Source: JAXDTI01 sp034090045 (GTDB taxonomy: Bacteria > Actinomycetota > Actinomycetes > Actinomycetales > Actinomycetaceae). Taken from it: DNA of 64,000 nt. The stretch spans positions 337,232 to 401,231 of the forward strand of contig JAXDTI010000003.1 in the NCBI GenBank assembly GCA_034090045.1, given 5' to 3'. The translations under genes and the position numbers were made by a program. The number at the start of each line of letters is the position of its first letter. Positions within the stretch are counted from its first letter, which is position 1. This document shows positions 1-8,448 of this stretch, in pieces. A model generated the notes under the pieces. The model made no database searches. It worked only from the letters and a program-made list of their open reading frames with translations, and was not told the origin of the DNA.

Positions 1-236
1 TTATTCGACATACGACCCGAAACAATCATCAAGTCGGCGTGACGCGGCGAAGCACGAAACACCTCCATGCCGAAACGAGACATATCGAAACGTGAAGTTC
101 CGGTGGCCATCATCTCGATGGAGCAGCACGCCAAGCCCATTGTCACCGGCCACACCGATGCCTTACGAGCCAAACCAAGCATCTTCTCGATGCTGGTCAA
201 AGCTACCCCAGCGGGCAGGTCATTATCCATAGACAC
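1..236 (-). CDS. nuoB: NADH-quinone oxidoreductase subunit B (5' part, cut by window edge)
   Basis: N-terminal 78 or so residues of the complex I subunit that carries iron-sulfur cluster N2. The translation shows the family's signature stretch G-L-A-C-C-S-I-E-M-M followed by T-S-R-F-D-M-S-R-F-G and R-A-S-P-R-H-A-D-L; the paired Cys are two of the four N2 ligands. The gene continues beyond position 1. An ATG at 230 is possible, but AAGGAGG (245-251) lies 8 nt before an in-frame GTG at 236 and 14 nt before the ATG, so I choose the GTG. It follows nuoA by 35 bp in the same direction, as expected for a nuo operon that runs off the left edge. Confidence 0.93.
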   Translation of the reverse strand, partial: MSMDNDLPAGVALTSIEKMLGLARKASVWPVTMGLACCSIEMMATGTSRFDMSRFGMEVFRASPRHADLMIVSGRMSN

Positions 237-271
237 AGGTTTTACCTCCTTGGAAAAAATCGCGGCCGAAA

Positions 272-640
272 TCAGTATTCGAGTCCGCCACGCCGCCACA
301 GGTACACGAACGGGATAGTCAGTAACACCACGAAAAGCAAAATATCGATCAGTGCGATTACGCCCAGTTCCGGACCGAAAGCGGAAATGGAGACCGCCCA
401 CGGGTAAAGGAACACAACCTCGATGTCGAAAATAATGAAAATCATCGCCACCAGGTAATACTTGATTGGGAAGCGACCGTCAGCGGCGGTTGTGCGAGTA
501 GGCTCCGAACCGCACTCGTAGCTTTCGACCTTAGTGCGGTTCCAACGGTTCGGACTGAACAGGGCGGACATTGCGAGACCGCCAACGGCCAGCGCCAGAG
601 CCACCGCCGTCATTATCAATATGGCTACTGCTGGGTTCAT
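272..640 (-). CDS. nuoA: NADH-quinone oxidoreductase subunit A
   Basis: Membrane subunit of complex I, 122 aa, the usual NuoA length. Three hydrophobic helices are visible (about residues 4-28, 60-82 and 88-112). The conserved loop between helices 1 and 2 contains Y-E-C-G-S-E-P, and the second helix contains the acidic F-D-I-E-V-V-F-L-Y-P-W segment typical of NuoA. A GAGGAG sequence about 7 nt upstream supports the ATG at 640. First gene of the nuo operon in this window; menG and a menJ-like gene lie just upstream in the same direction, so menaquinone synthesis and its main reductase are neighbours. No promoter could be named with confidence in the 147-bp gap upstream. Confidence 0.97.
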   Translation of the reverse strand: MNPAVAILIMTAVALALAVGGLAMSALFSPNRWNRTKVESYECGSEPTRTTAADGRFPIKYYLVAMIFIIFDIEVVFLYPWAVSISAFGPELGVIALIDILLFVVLLTIPFVYLWRRGGLEY

Positions 641-787
641 GAGACGCTCCTCTGCCCCCTATATCTCCGGCTGCGACGCCGGTTACGGTTACCAAATCTG
701 CGAGCACACGCGGGCAGACCCATACAAGTCACCATTATAACGGTTGTGCCCGCCCACTGGTGCACGCTTCCGTGACCTGGAAATCAC

Positions 788-2107
788 TCAACCACGCGGT
801 GCGAGACGACACATCAGCTGGATAATCCGGTCATAGACGTCCCCACCCTCACGGGCGAAACCATCCGAAAGCAGCTTGTGAACCCAAATCATCAGATGCG
901 GCTTGTCCAAACCGTATTTCGTACAGAAATGCATGATCCGTGGATTCTCAATCAGTTTCACGAATATCCGACCCAGATTGTAGTAGCTGCCGTACTCATC
1001 CAAAACTCGCTGGGTGTAAAGGTTCATCGCGGCGTGGGCAGCACGTGAATCTCGCCGTCCAAGAGCCTGAATAATCTGTTCAGCTGCGATCCGTCCGGAC
1101 GTAAGAGCCGAAGAAATCCCCTCGCCGTTGAAAGGCGAAACCAGACCGGCGGCATCACCCACTAAAACCAAACCGCGCCTGTAGATTGGTTTGCGGTTGA
1201 TCGCCATCGGCAACGCCGCAGAACGCATCTGACCGACCTGAGTTTCGGAACTGATTCCCCACTCCTCGGGAAGATTATCGACCCAGGTTTTGAACACCTG
1301 GCGATAGTTGATTTTAGTGGCCTGAGCAGTCGAAGAAACCGACCCTAAACCCACATTCACCAAACCGTTACCGAGCGGAAAAACCCAACCGTAACCGGGG
1401 AGCAGCTCCGAGGCGTTCCGCTTGCCACTCCACAGCTCCAGGTGCGACTCCATCCAGTCCTCATCGCCCCGAGGGGAACGGAAATAGGCGCGGGCAGCCA
1501 CCGCAATCGGACGATCGGGACGTTTCTCGATACCGTAGCCGGTCGCGACCCGCGCCGCGACACCGCCACAATCCACCACATATTCGGCATGAACCTGGTA
1601 GCGTCCAGCAATCCGACCGTCCCGACGAGCCTGCACCTCGACACCGGTCACCCGACCATCATCGTCAGTGAGCACCCCCAACACGTTCGCGCCGGTACGC
1701 AGCCTGGCTCCGGCGGACACCGCCTGGAGAATGAGCCTGAGATCCAGCTCCGTGCGCTGTCGCGCCATACCGTATTCCGGCAGGTCAACACTGTTCGTCC
1801 AGGGCAGAAATATTTCGTGACCGCCACCGATAACCGTCAAACCACGATTGAACATCCAGCCGTCTTCAAGTCGCGGATTAATTCCCATAGCCAAAATTTC
1901 GCGTACCGCGGCCGGCGTCAAACCATCACCGCAAACCTTTTCGCGCGGATACTCGGCCTTTTCTAAAACCAGTACATCAACACCCGCATTAGCCAAGTGA
2001 CAGGCCACCGAAGCGCCACCGGGACCACCCCCCACGACAGCTACAGTGACCTTCGTTTCGACGTGATCTTCGAGACCTTTAAGGCTATCAACCTGAGGGA
2101 AACTCAT
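788..2107 (-). CDS. FAD-dependent geranylgeranyl reductase family protein, probable menaquinone reductase (MenJ-like)
   Basis: 439 aa. The N-terminus has the FAD-binding G-G-G-P-G-G-A motif (residues 26-32) ending in an acidic residue after the second strand (L-E-K), then the family motif R-E-K-V-C-G-D-G-L-T-P (55-65), and a later G-D-A-A-G-L-V-S-P-F-N-G-E-G segment that binds the FAD ribityl chain. This is the geranylgeranyl reductase family, whose actinobacterial members such as mycobacterial MenJ saturate an isoprene unit of menaquinone. The start overlaps the menG stop by 4 nt (ATGA), so the two are translationally coupled, which supports a menaquinone role. The substrate is inferred from context; saturation of another polyprenyl chain cannot be excluded. 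Confidence 0.85.
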   Translation of the reverse strand: MSFPQVDSLKGLEDHVETKVTVAVVGGGPGGASVACHLANAGVDVLVLEKAEYPREKVCGDGLTPAAVREILAMGINPRLEDGWMFNRGLTVIGGGHEIFLPWTNSVDLPEYGMARQRTELDLRLILQAVSAGARLRTGANVLGVLTDDDGRVTGVEVQARRDGRIAGRYQVHAEYVVDCGGVAARVATGYGIEKRPDRPIAVAARAYFRSPRGDEDWMESHLELWSGKRNASELLPGYGWVFPLGNGLVNVGLGSVSSTAQATKINYRQVFKTWVDNLPEEWGISSETQVGQMRSAALPMAINRKPIYRRGLVLVGDAAGLVSPFNGEGISSALTSGRIAAEQIIQALGRRDSRAAHAAMNLYTQRVLDEYGSYYNLGRIFVKLIENPRIMHFCTKYGLDKPHLMIWVHKLLSDGFAREGGDVYDRIIQLMCRLAPRG

Positions 2108-2835
2108 GAGCGCTCCGGTTTGAAACCCAGGTGCATCGCCACCACACCCAAAGTCAGGTTACGGTAACGAACATTCACAAAGCCGGCTTCAGAAATCATG
2201 CGACCCAACTCGTTTTGATTCGGCCAATCCACAATCGAGTCAGTCAAATACTCGTAGGCGGGTTTATCCGAGGAAGTCACAGTCGCCAATATCGGCAACA
2301 CCGAACGCAAAAACCACAGGTAGACACCACGCACCAGACGATTCGGCGGCGTAGAAAACTCGACAACCAAGACCCGACCACCCGGTTTCGTCACCCGATA
2401 CATCTCCGCGAGCGCCCGGCGCGGATCCGAAATGTTACGCAGACCAAAAGAAATCGTGGTGGCACTAAAGGAAGCGTCATCGAAAGGCAGATTCATGGCA
2501 TCCGCATAAACGAATTCCAGCTCCGGGTGGCGTTCCCTGCCCTTTGCCAGCATTCCGGGTGAAAAATCTGCGGCGGTCACGTGGGCACCGCGCTCTATAT
2601 AGTGAATCGCGGAGGAACCCGTACCTCCGGCAATATCTAAAACACTGTCATCCGGGCCGGCGTTGAGAGCAGTGGCGGCGGCTCGACGCCAACCACGCTG
2701 CTGGAAAGCGGTTAGCACATCGTTGGTCACGTCATAGCGCTCCGCTACCAAATCAAACATTTGAGAGACTATGCGAGGGTCTTTGTGCAGGTCGGCGGCC
2801 TTTACGAACTCGGGTTCCGTAGCGGGAACATTCAC
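2104..2835 (-). CDS. menG: Demethylmenaquinone methyltransferase
   Basis: 243 aa SAM-dependent methyltransferase of the UbiE/MenG family, last step of menaquinone synthesis (methylation of demethylmenaquinone). Motif I V-L-D-I-A-G-G-T-G lies at about residues 65-73, followed by the acidic A-D-F-S end of strand 2. The family signature G-L-R-N-I-S-D-P-x-x-A-L-x-E-x-x-R-V-x-K-P-G-G is present at about 131-153. It overlaps the menJ-like gene by 4 nt and is transcribed toward nuoA and nuoB. MenG rather than UbiE is chosen because the organism looks actinobacterial and the next gene is MenJ-like. Confidence 0.95.
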   Translation of the reverse strand: MNVPATEPEFVKAADLHKDPRIVSQMFDLVAERYDVTNDVLTAFQQRGWRRAAATALNAGPDDSVLDIAGGTGSSAIHYIERGAHVTAADFSPGMLAKGRERHPELEFVYADAMNLPFDDASFSATTISFGLRNISDPRRALAEMYRVTKPGGRVLVVEFSTPPNRLVRGVYLWFLRSVLPILATVTSSDKPAYEYLTDSIVDWPNQNELGRMISEAGFVNVRYRNLTLGVVAMHLGFKPERS

Positions 2836-2929
2836 CGGTTATCCCTCCATAACTGTCTGTGGCTACTGCCGGGGCAATGTGTCCTATACAGCCTATAAAA
2901 GTGCCCTCGATATTGTCTCATTTATATCG

Positions 2930-3796
2930 TCAGCGCCACAACCGGCGACGCAGATAACGCAACATTCGTGTCACCACCCACACGTATCCAGCAATCTCTG
3001 CAGATAGATGCGCATTTTGTCGCAGTGAACGACGACGCAAACGCCGAAAGTCATGCACCGGCCACCCCTTTGAAATCGAGAGCAAACGCAGCCTCACGTC
3101 CGGGTTGATTACGTGCGGATTACCGACCATCTCCAATAGCGGCTGATCGGAAATCGAATCCGAATACGCCCAGGACTCCGCCAGGTCGATACCCTCACGT
3201 TCAGCCAGCTCCCGAACCGCATCGGCCTTTCCCTGTCCGTGCACTATGCCGCCAACCAGGCGCGGCTCGAAACGCCCATCGACCAGGGCAACGCGCGTAG
3301 CGATCGCCCCGGTCGCGCCAAGCCGTTCAGCCAGCACCTGAGCGATTTGAATCGGGGTGGCGGAAACCAGCCACACCTGATGCCCGTACTCCAGATGGCG
3401 ATCCAAGATCTGTTTCGTACCGGGGAAAATACGGTGGTCAACCAGCATATTGCTGACATCCCTGCCGATGGTAAGCATCTCGGCGAGCGAATGACCCTCC
3501 AGTCGCGACAGTGCCCTCTCCACGATCTGGTTGATATGTTCCGGTCGCTCCCCCGCCACCATATAGAATGCCGCTTTCCGAGCCGCGAAAAACATATCGC
3601 TGATACCGAAGAAACCGTGCCTGTAGAGCTCTCGAACCACCTGATAGAACGATGCGCCGCGCACCAGCGTCTCATCTATATCAAAGAAAGCGGCCTGGGA
3701 ATGCGGGTCAGCCGGTACTTGACGGATCGGGCTGGAGCTCGGCTCAATGTCGGCCAGTGCCGCCGCTACCGCTGCACGCTTTCTTTCTTGACTCAC
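2930..3796 (-). CDS. HAD-IB family hydrolase (SerB-like phosphatase)
   Basis: 288 aa. The HAD nucleophile motif F-F-D-I-D-E-T-L places the two catalytic Asp at residues 39 and 41. A cap region follows, then motif II S-A-T-P and the metal-binding motif Y-S-D-S-I-S-D-Q-P-L-L-E with the expected V-I-N-P-D after it. This pattern is that of subfamily IB, which includes phosphoserine phosphatase and many actinobacterial relatives of unknown substrate. The last 50 residues are very Arg-rich and basic, and could touch membrane or nucleic acid. It lies 94 bp upstream of menG on the same strand but need not share its operon. Physiological substrate not recognised. Confidence 0.88.
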   Translation of the reverse strand: MSQERKRAAVAAALADIEPSSSPIRQVPADPHSQAAFFDIDETLVRGASFYQVVRELYRHGFFGISDMFFAARKAAFYMVAGERPEHINQIVERALSRLEGHSLAEMLTIGRDVSNMLVDHRIFPGTKQILDRHLEYGHQVWLVSATPIQIAQVLAERLGATGAIATRVALVDGRFEPRLVGGIVHGQGKADAVRELAEREGIDLAESWAYSDSISDQPLLEMVGNPHVINPDVRLRLLSISKGWPVHDFRRLRRRSLRQNAHLSAEIAGYVWVVTRMLRYLRRRLWR

Positions 3797-3843
3797 ACCC
3801 CAAGCCTATCGGCTGGGAGCGACAGAACCGATATTTTATAGGT

Positions 3844-4548
3844 ATGAACAACAACGCTACAGGCTTTGAACGTGAACCGATAACAACCATTCACCTGATG
3901 CGCCACGGCGAAGTGGACAATCCCGACGGGATTCTCTACGGCAGGCTGCCAGGATACCGGCTAAGCGAACTGGGGGAACAGATGGCTGAGCAGGTGGCAC
4001 GCTATTTCGAGGAGCGGACTGCCGAGGCCGGGCCGATTACTGCGGTGATTACTTCACCGCTGCTGCGGGCACAGCAGTCAGGGGCACCGACTGCCGCCGC
4101 TTTCGGCTTGGAAGCGACAACCGATGAGCGGCTGATTGAATCCGGGAACTCTTTTGAGGGGATGCCGGTGAACCGCAACCCGCTGGCATTAGCAAAACCG
4201 AAATACTGGTGGCGATACCGTAACCCGCTGCGACCCAGCTGGGGAGAATCCTATAGTGACCAGGCGTTACGGATGGTCGCTGCGGTCAGGGATATTCTGC
4301 ACGCAAATCCGGGTGGAGAAGTGCTGGTAGTGTCACACCAGCTGCCCATATGGTTGCTGCGGCGATGGTTGGAGCGGCGAGTACTGTGGCATGACCCGAG
4401 GCGACGCGAATGCTCGCTCGCCTCGCTCACCACGCTGCGTTTTGAGGGCGAGACCCTGATTTCCTTGAGTTATCGCGAGCCCGCCGGGGGACTGCTGGGG
4501 GAGGCACGGGATATGGTTCCGGGAACATCGGGAGCAGAAATCAACTGA
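3844..4548 (+). CDS. Histidine phosphatase family protein
   Basis: 234 aa from the ATG at 3844. The phosphoglycerate mutase-like motif L-M-R-H-G-E (R20-H21-G22) carries the phosphorylated His; S-P-L-L-R-A-Q-Q supplies the second Arg, and V-V-S-H-Q-L-P near the C-terminus the second catalytic His. An upstream in-frame extension to 3652 overlaps the divergent HAD gene and is unlikely. TATTTT at 3832-3837 sits 6 nt before the ATG, spacing that would give a leaderless mRNA. Divergent from the HAD hydrolase, whose start is only 47 bp away. Broad-specificity phosphatase family, substrate unknown. Confidence 0.9.
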   Translation: MNNNATGFEREPITTIHLMRHGEVDNPDGILYGRLPGYRLSELGEQMAEQVARYFEERTAEAGPITAVITSPLLRAQQSGAPTAAAFGLEATTDERLIESGNSFEGMPVNRNPLALAKPKYWWRYRNPLRPSWGESYSDQALRMVAAVRDILHANPGGEVLVVSHQLPIWLLRRWLERRVLWHDPRRRECSLASLTTLRFEGETLISLSYREPAGGLLGEARDMVPGTSGAEIN

Positions 4549-4585
4549 GCGACTCAGCTGCGGCTAATACAACCGCAGGTGCGGG

Positions 4586-5125
4586 TCACTGCTCCGGCGG
4601 ACGATCCCCGCGATCCCGGCTATCGCCGTTTTTTTCATCTGGGCTGTTTGGGCTGGCTGGGTCAGGTGAACCATCTGGGGCGATGCCACTGCCGGTGATC
4701 TCTGGACTGTCCGGGCTGGTTGGGGCGGTATCGGTGTCACTGCCGGTGCCGCTGTCATTCGGTTCTCGTTCTTTTTTTTCGCGCTGCAACTGTGCCTGGA
4801 GACGAAAAAGAAACTCCGGATCGTCATCTGGTGCCACATCATGACCGGCGGCAGGATCACCCCCTTTACCACCTTTGAAAAGCGGATACGGGTTGTCTGC
4901 TGACCACAGACCGGAACGGAACGCGGCACCGCTGTCCTCTGCGCGCATCACTCGCGAAACAATAATCCAGGCGATCGCACCTATCGGCGAAAGCAGCACC
5001 ACGCCCACTATCGCCAGAGCTTTCGGTATGCGAGCGGGCATCTCGTCAGCCGGGGTTCGGGCAATATCGGCAATCGCGTAGATGTCGAGCGCGATCGCAA
5101 GCACAATTAAGAGAACTCGAGGCAT
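4586..5125 (-). CDS. PLDc_N domain membrane protein
   Basis: 179 aa small membrane protein. Two hydrophobic helices (about residues 3-22 and 33-58) enclose the short D-I-A-R-T-P loop typical of the phospholipase D-nuclease N-terminal (PLDc_N) family, which despite the name has no catalytic residues when it stands alone. The remainder is hydrophilic and predicted cytosolic: a charged segment (about 95-135), then a low-complexity tail rich in Asp, Ser, Pro and Gly. No enzymatic role can be assigned. It lies 9 bp downstream of the sortase-like gene on the same strand and is probably co-transcribed with it; it converges with the histidine phosphatase gene. Confidence 0.8.
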   Translation of the reverse strand: MPRVLLIVLAIALDIYAIADIARTPADEMPARIPKALAIVGVVLLSPIGAIAWIIVSRVMRAEDSGAAFRSGLWSADNPYPLFKGGKGGDPAAGHDVAPDDDPEFLFRLQAQLQREKKEREPNDSGTGSDTDTAPTSPDSPEITGSGIAPDGSPDPASPNSPDEKNGDSRDRGDRPPEQ

Positions 5126-5134
5126 AGTTTAATC

Positions 5135-7405
5135 CTATTCGGAAGCGTTACGGTCGGCACGGCTAACGTTCATGAGTTCATAGAACTCAGCAACCTGACG
5201 ATACGCATCGGCGAGTTGCTGGGTGTAGGGGTCGGGCGGTGCCTCATACCCGGTTCCAAACTTATTATTCCAACGCCCCAGAACGTAATCGTAAAACTCG
5301 GTTTCGAGCACGGTTGTGGCAGCCAGGTTCGGGATGGCGCGGGAGGCTTTCTCGGCGGCTTCAGCGGCGAAAATCTCGACTGCGACACGGGCACTGTCGA
5401 GGGCATCATCCCAGCTCTCAACCTCGGCAACCTCCGAGTTGGCGAGCATATCGACGTGCGTGGCACAGTCGGGTATTCGCCGAGCGAGAGCGTCCTCAAA
5501 CTCGTCGATAGTGCGCAGCCTCCGAGCATTCCAGGCAGCAGAGAGAGCCTCATCGGGGTCCGTTGCGAGCGGTTCAGCCGCGGTCAGGGAGGGGATTTGC
5601 CGGGCATCACGTTCGAGAACCTCGGTTTGTGCTCGATGCAGCCCGACCTGCCAAGCATCCGCTTCAGCAACAGCGTATTCGCAGTTCAGTTTGGTTTCAG
5701 CTGCGAGGAGATGCGGGGTTAGGTGGCTTTGGATCTCGCCGGGGTCGGGCGGCTCATTGACGAGGCAAAGGAGCGGCAGAGCCGGAATACCAGGCTCGGG
5801 TTTCGGTTCGGGGGCGAGCGCGGATTCCAGCTCAGGTTCAGATTCGGGTTGGGGTTCCGGTTCTGGTTCTAGGGCGAGCACTGGTTCCGGTTCAGGAGCG
5901 GGTTCTTCATCAAGCTCAGGCTCGGGTTCTGATTCAGGTTCGGGGGCGAGCGCCGGTTCCGGTTCGGGAGCGAGTTCTTCATCAAGCTCAGGCTCGGGTT
6001 CTGATTCAGGTTCGGACTCAGGCTCAGATTCCGGTTCCGATTCGGCAGCGAGCACGGATTCCAGCTCAGGTTCAGATTCGGGTTGGGGTTCCAGTTCGGG
6101 AGCGGGTTCTTCATCAAGCTCAGGCTCGGGTTCTGATTCAGGTTCGGGCTCAGGTTCAGGTTCAGGTTCCGGTTCGGGGGCGAGCGCGGATTCCAGCTCA
6201 GGTTCAGATTCGGGTTGGGGTTCCGGTTCTGGTTCTAGAGCGAGCACCGGTTCCGGTTCGGGGGCGAGCGCCGGTTCGGGTTGGGGTTCGGGTTCGGCAG
6301 CGAGCGCGGATTCCAGCTCAGGTTCAGAGACGCGAACCGGGAGGAACTTGGGGCGAATAAAGCGCTCACGCTCATGCTCGGGTTCTGGTTCCGGAACAGG
6401 GTCAGGTTCAGGTTCCGGCATTTCAAACTCATGAACATGGGCAGTCGACTCCGCCGGTTCGACACTTGGGCTTTCCTCATCGGAACCGGATTCGGCACGC
6501 CGTATCGCTCGCCGTTCGCTGATTCCCACCGCCGCAACAAAAACGACCAGGATCACCGAGATTAGCAAGAAAAACAGTATCCACCAGGGGAAATGTGGCA
6601 GCTGTGAGGCTTTCCCAAATTTCGCTACCCCGTCGGGAACGGGCGTTAAACGCTGTCCCGTTACCGCCACGCGTGCATCATCCTCGCCGGGAGCTAGCGC
6701 CGAAGCCAACGTCAACTGGTCAAGGTTGGGATTCGCGGTCAGTACCGCGTTTTCATCGGCGGTCAGGGAGCGAACTTCGCTGACCTGATACGCTAAAACC
6801 TGGTTAAACACCTCGATAATAATCGTGTCGCCGCTGCGCAATTCGCTGAGCCGATCAAACATTTGGGCGCCGTAATAGCCGCGGTAGCCAACAATAACGG
6901 CGTGGGTGCCTTTACCGCCAATAGGCAGCGAAGACCCCTCGAGATGCCCGGCACCGGTCGCTAACACCGAATCGGTTACATGGTGGTATACAGGCAGGTC
7001 AACACCTATTTTATCGATACGTACACGCCCCATCAAACCATTGTTGTCGAGACTTAATACGTCTTCGTAATCCCAGGTGCCCCCCTCGTAATCGACAGAT
7101 TCGGAGCCGCCAAGACCTACCGGGAGACGCTGATTTGCGGTGAGACTGGTGCCGGCTATCGCGTTCTCGCCGTTGTTCGAGTTGCCGTCGTTGGCGGCCG
7201 CAACCATCGCTTCGTGGTAGGCCTTCGCGGCTCCCAACTGGGTTTTAGGTGCAGGGTCGATCTTCGCGAGCCGCTGTGGAATATGGTTTATTACCCGGCT
7301 CATATCACGTTGATGAACCCAGCGAGAAGCCGAGGGCTGCGTTATTAATGCCGCACCGAGCAGCACTAATACCGCCGCTATGAACGCTGCTGTGATTTTA
7401 CGCAT
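5135..7405 (-). CDS. Class C-like sortase domain lacking catalytic His and Cys, fused to a Glu/Pro-repeat tail
   Basis: 756 aa. Residues 7-25 form a membrane anchor; about 120-255 align by eye with class C (pilin) sortases: G-R-V-R-I-D-K-I-G-V-D-L-P-V-Y-H, then G-H-L-E-G-S-S-L-P-I-G-G. The catalytic His (normally T-G-H-R-G) is Tyr174 (V-G-Y-R-G), and the T-L-x-T-C motif is T-L-A-S-A, putting Ala236 at the Cys position; only the catalytic Arg (R245) remains. A second membrane helix (272-294) is followed by basic E-R-R-A-I-R-R, so the rest should be cytosolic: about 210 residues of E-P-E-P repeats (328-538) and a predicted helical domain (about 540-756) that I do not recognise. Ordinary class C sortases are about 300 aa and end near the second helix. 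The fold is probably kept but transpeptidase activity lost. The gene runs in frame throughout, so it is unlikely to be simple decay. Confidence 0.82.
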   Translation of the reverse strand: MRKITAAFIAAVLVLLGAALITQPSASRWVHQRDMSRVINHIPQRLAKIDPAPKTQLGAAKAYHEAMVAAANDGNSNNGENAIAGTSLTANQRLPVGLGGSESVDYEGGTWDYEDVLSLDNNGLMGRVRIDKIGVDLPVYHHVTDSVLATGAGHLEGSSLPIGGKGTHAVIVGYRGYYGAQMFDRLSELRSGDTIIIEVFNQVLAYQVSEVRSLTADENAVLTANPNLDQLTLASALAPGEDDARVAVTGQRLTPVPDGVAKFGKASQLPHFPWWILFFLLISVILVVFVAAVGISERRAIRRAESGSDEESPSVEPAESTAHVHEFEMPEPEPDPVPEPEPEHERERFIRPKFLPVRVSEPELESALAAEPEPQPEPALAPEPEPVLALEPEPEPQPESEPELESALAPEPEPEPEPEPEPESEPEPELDEEPAPELEPQPESEPELESVLAAESEPESEPESEPESEPEPELDEELAPEPEPALAPEPESEPEPELDEEPAPEPEPVLALEPEPEPQPESEPELESALAPEPKPEPGIPALPLLCLVNEPPDPGEIQSHLTPHLLAAETKLNCEYAVAEADAWQVGLHRAQTEVLERDARQIPSLTAAEPLATDPDEALSAAWNARRLRTIDEFEDALARRIPDCATHVDMLANSEVAEVESWDDALDSARVAVEIFAAEAAEKASRAIPNLAATTVLETEFYDYVLGRWNNKFGTGYEAPPDPYTQQLADAYRQVAEFYELMNVSRADRNASE
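5792..6424. repeat. Tandem-repeat DNA encoding the Glu/Pro tail
   Basis: Degenerate in-frame repeats of a hexamer encoding Glu-Pro, arranged in larger blocks that recur: blocks encoding E-P-Q-P-E-S-E-P-E-L-E-S-A-L-A appear at least three times and blocks encoding E-P-E-P-E-L-D-E-E-x-A-P-E three times. Such arrays change copy number by slippage, so tail length is likely to vary between strains. The antisense reading gives a long Ser/Gly frame that is a by-product. Confidence 0.9.
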
Positions 7406-7503
7406 CCTTGTACCATCCCCGCCGGCAGGTCTATTCAGAGGACAAAAATACCCCTAGCTGGAATAATAACTGATGCGCGGGCACATTTCGGGAACGTCAA
7501 ACC

Positions 7504-7539
7504 GGCGCGCCCGAAGGGACTCGAACCCCCAACCTTCTG
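7504..7539. repeat. attL core (36 bp, copy of tRNA-Arg 3' end)
   Basis: Identical over 36 bp to positions 24434-24469, starting GGCGCGCCCGAAGGGACT and ending CAACCTTCTG. It is the displaced host copy of the 3' half of the tRNA-Arg gene. The next host base is C (7503) where attR has T (24433), so the original host tRNA gene would have ended in CC without the encoded final A of CCA. Confidence 0.95.
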
Positions 7540-7614
7540 GTTCGCCGTATTTTTGCTTCTGTCTCGTATGACGTTCACGGTTGCGAAGTCTAACAGCCGA
7601 TTTTAGGCTGAAAT

Positions 7615-8448
7615 ATGCCGAAAATGGAACGTTTACCGGTGCCGCCGAGATGGTCTGCACCGTTGAAAAGATTCGAGGCGCATCTGCGCATGGCAGGGCG
7701 GGCTGATACGACTATTAAAACGCGTATAGACAGGTTACGAAATTTTGCGCGCTATGTTGGTGGCTCGCCTATGACTACCCGCACGGGCACGGTTGAGCGG
7801 TATGCGGCTGAGCATGAGTGGCGACCTGAAACTCGCCGCTCGATTTATAGCACTTTGAAAGGTTTTTACGGGTGGCTGGTTGAGGTCGGGTATAGGTCTG
7901 ATAATCCGGCTTCTGTTCTTCCGGTTGTTAAAGCGGCACCGCCGGCACCTAAACCGGCTCCGACAGCAACAATTAAGGTTGCTATGGGTTGTGCTGATGA
8001 GCGAACGAAGTTGATTATAATGCTCGCTGCTTTTGCCGGTTTGAGACGTGGCGAAATCGCGCAAGTGTCTGAAACAGATTTAGTTGAGGATCTCACTGGC
8101 TATAGTCTTATTGTTCACGGAAAAGGCAATAAACAACGGGTAGTGCCAGTCAGTGACAGTTTAGCGGCGGCGATTCGTGTGGCCGGAAAAGGGTCGTGGT
8201 GTTTCCCCGGCAGGAATGACGGTCATCTTTCAGCGAAATATGTGGGAAAACTGGCGAAGAGGGCATTACCGGATGGTATTCATCTGCACATGTTGAGACA
8301 TAGGTTCGCCTCGGCCGCGTATGCTGGCACCTCTGATCTGCTCAGTGTCCAACAGCTTCTAGGTCATTCTTCCCCTGCTACTACACAGCTTTATATTGCG
8401 ATTCCTAACGTGCGGCTTCGTAGGGTTGCTGAGGCTGCCGCAGCCTAA
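7615..8448 (+). CDS. int: Phage tyrosine integrase
   Basis: 277 aa tyrosine recombinase. The N-terminal core-binding SAM-like domain occupies about residues 14-105; the catalytic domain shows all the expected residues: R144 in G-L-R-R-G-E, K173 in G-K-G-N-K-Q-R, H225 and R228 in H-M-L-R-H, H251 in L-L-G-H-S and nucleophile Y260. The protein ends E-A-A-A-A, which resembles a C-terminal ssrA/ClpXP-type degradation tail. It starts 76 bp inside attL. In the excised circle its ATG lies 8 bp after the stop of the extended repressor frame, so int would be the second gene of a rep-int unit; in the prophage it is cut off from that promoter. Its ribosome binding site is weak (TAGG, 8 nt upstream), consistent with translational coupling in the circular form. 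Confidence 0.96.
   Translation: MPKMERLPVPPRWSAPLKRFEAHLRMAGRADTTIKTRIDRLRNFARYVGGSPMTTRTGTVERYAAEHEWRPETRRSIYSTLKGFYGWLVEVGYRSDNPASVLPVVKAAPPAPKPAPTATIKVAMGCADERTKLIIMLAAFAGLRRGEIAQVSETDLVEDLTGYSLIVHGKGNKQRVVPVSDSLAAAIRVAGKGSWCFPGRNDGHLSAKYVGKLAKRALPDGIHLHMLRHRFASAAYAGTSDLLSVQQLLGHSSPATTQLYIAIPNVRLRRVAEAAAA

Noticed and set aside
5792..6424. Repeated DNA that might suggest a CRISPR array
   Set aside because: Repeats are in-frame codon repeats for Glu-Pro without unique spacers, and no cas genes are present.
5316..6434. 372-codon Ser/Gly-rich frame on the plus strand
   Set aside because: It is the antisense by-product of the Glu/Pro repeat region of the sortase-like gene, with no ribosome binding site.
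7454..7660. 68-codon minus-strand frame across attL
   Set aside because: Its middle (E-G-W-G-F-E-S-L-R-A-R) is the well-known by-product of translating tRNA 3' DNA; similar frames occur at attR.
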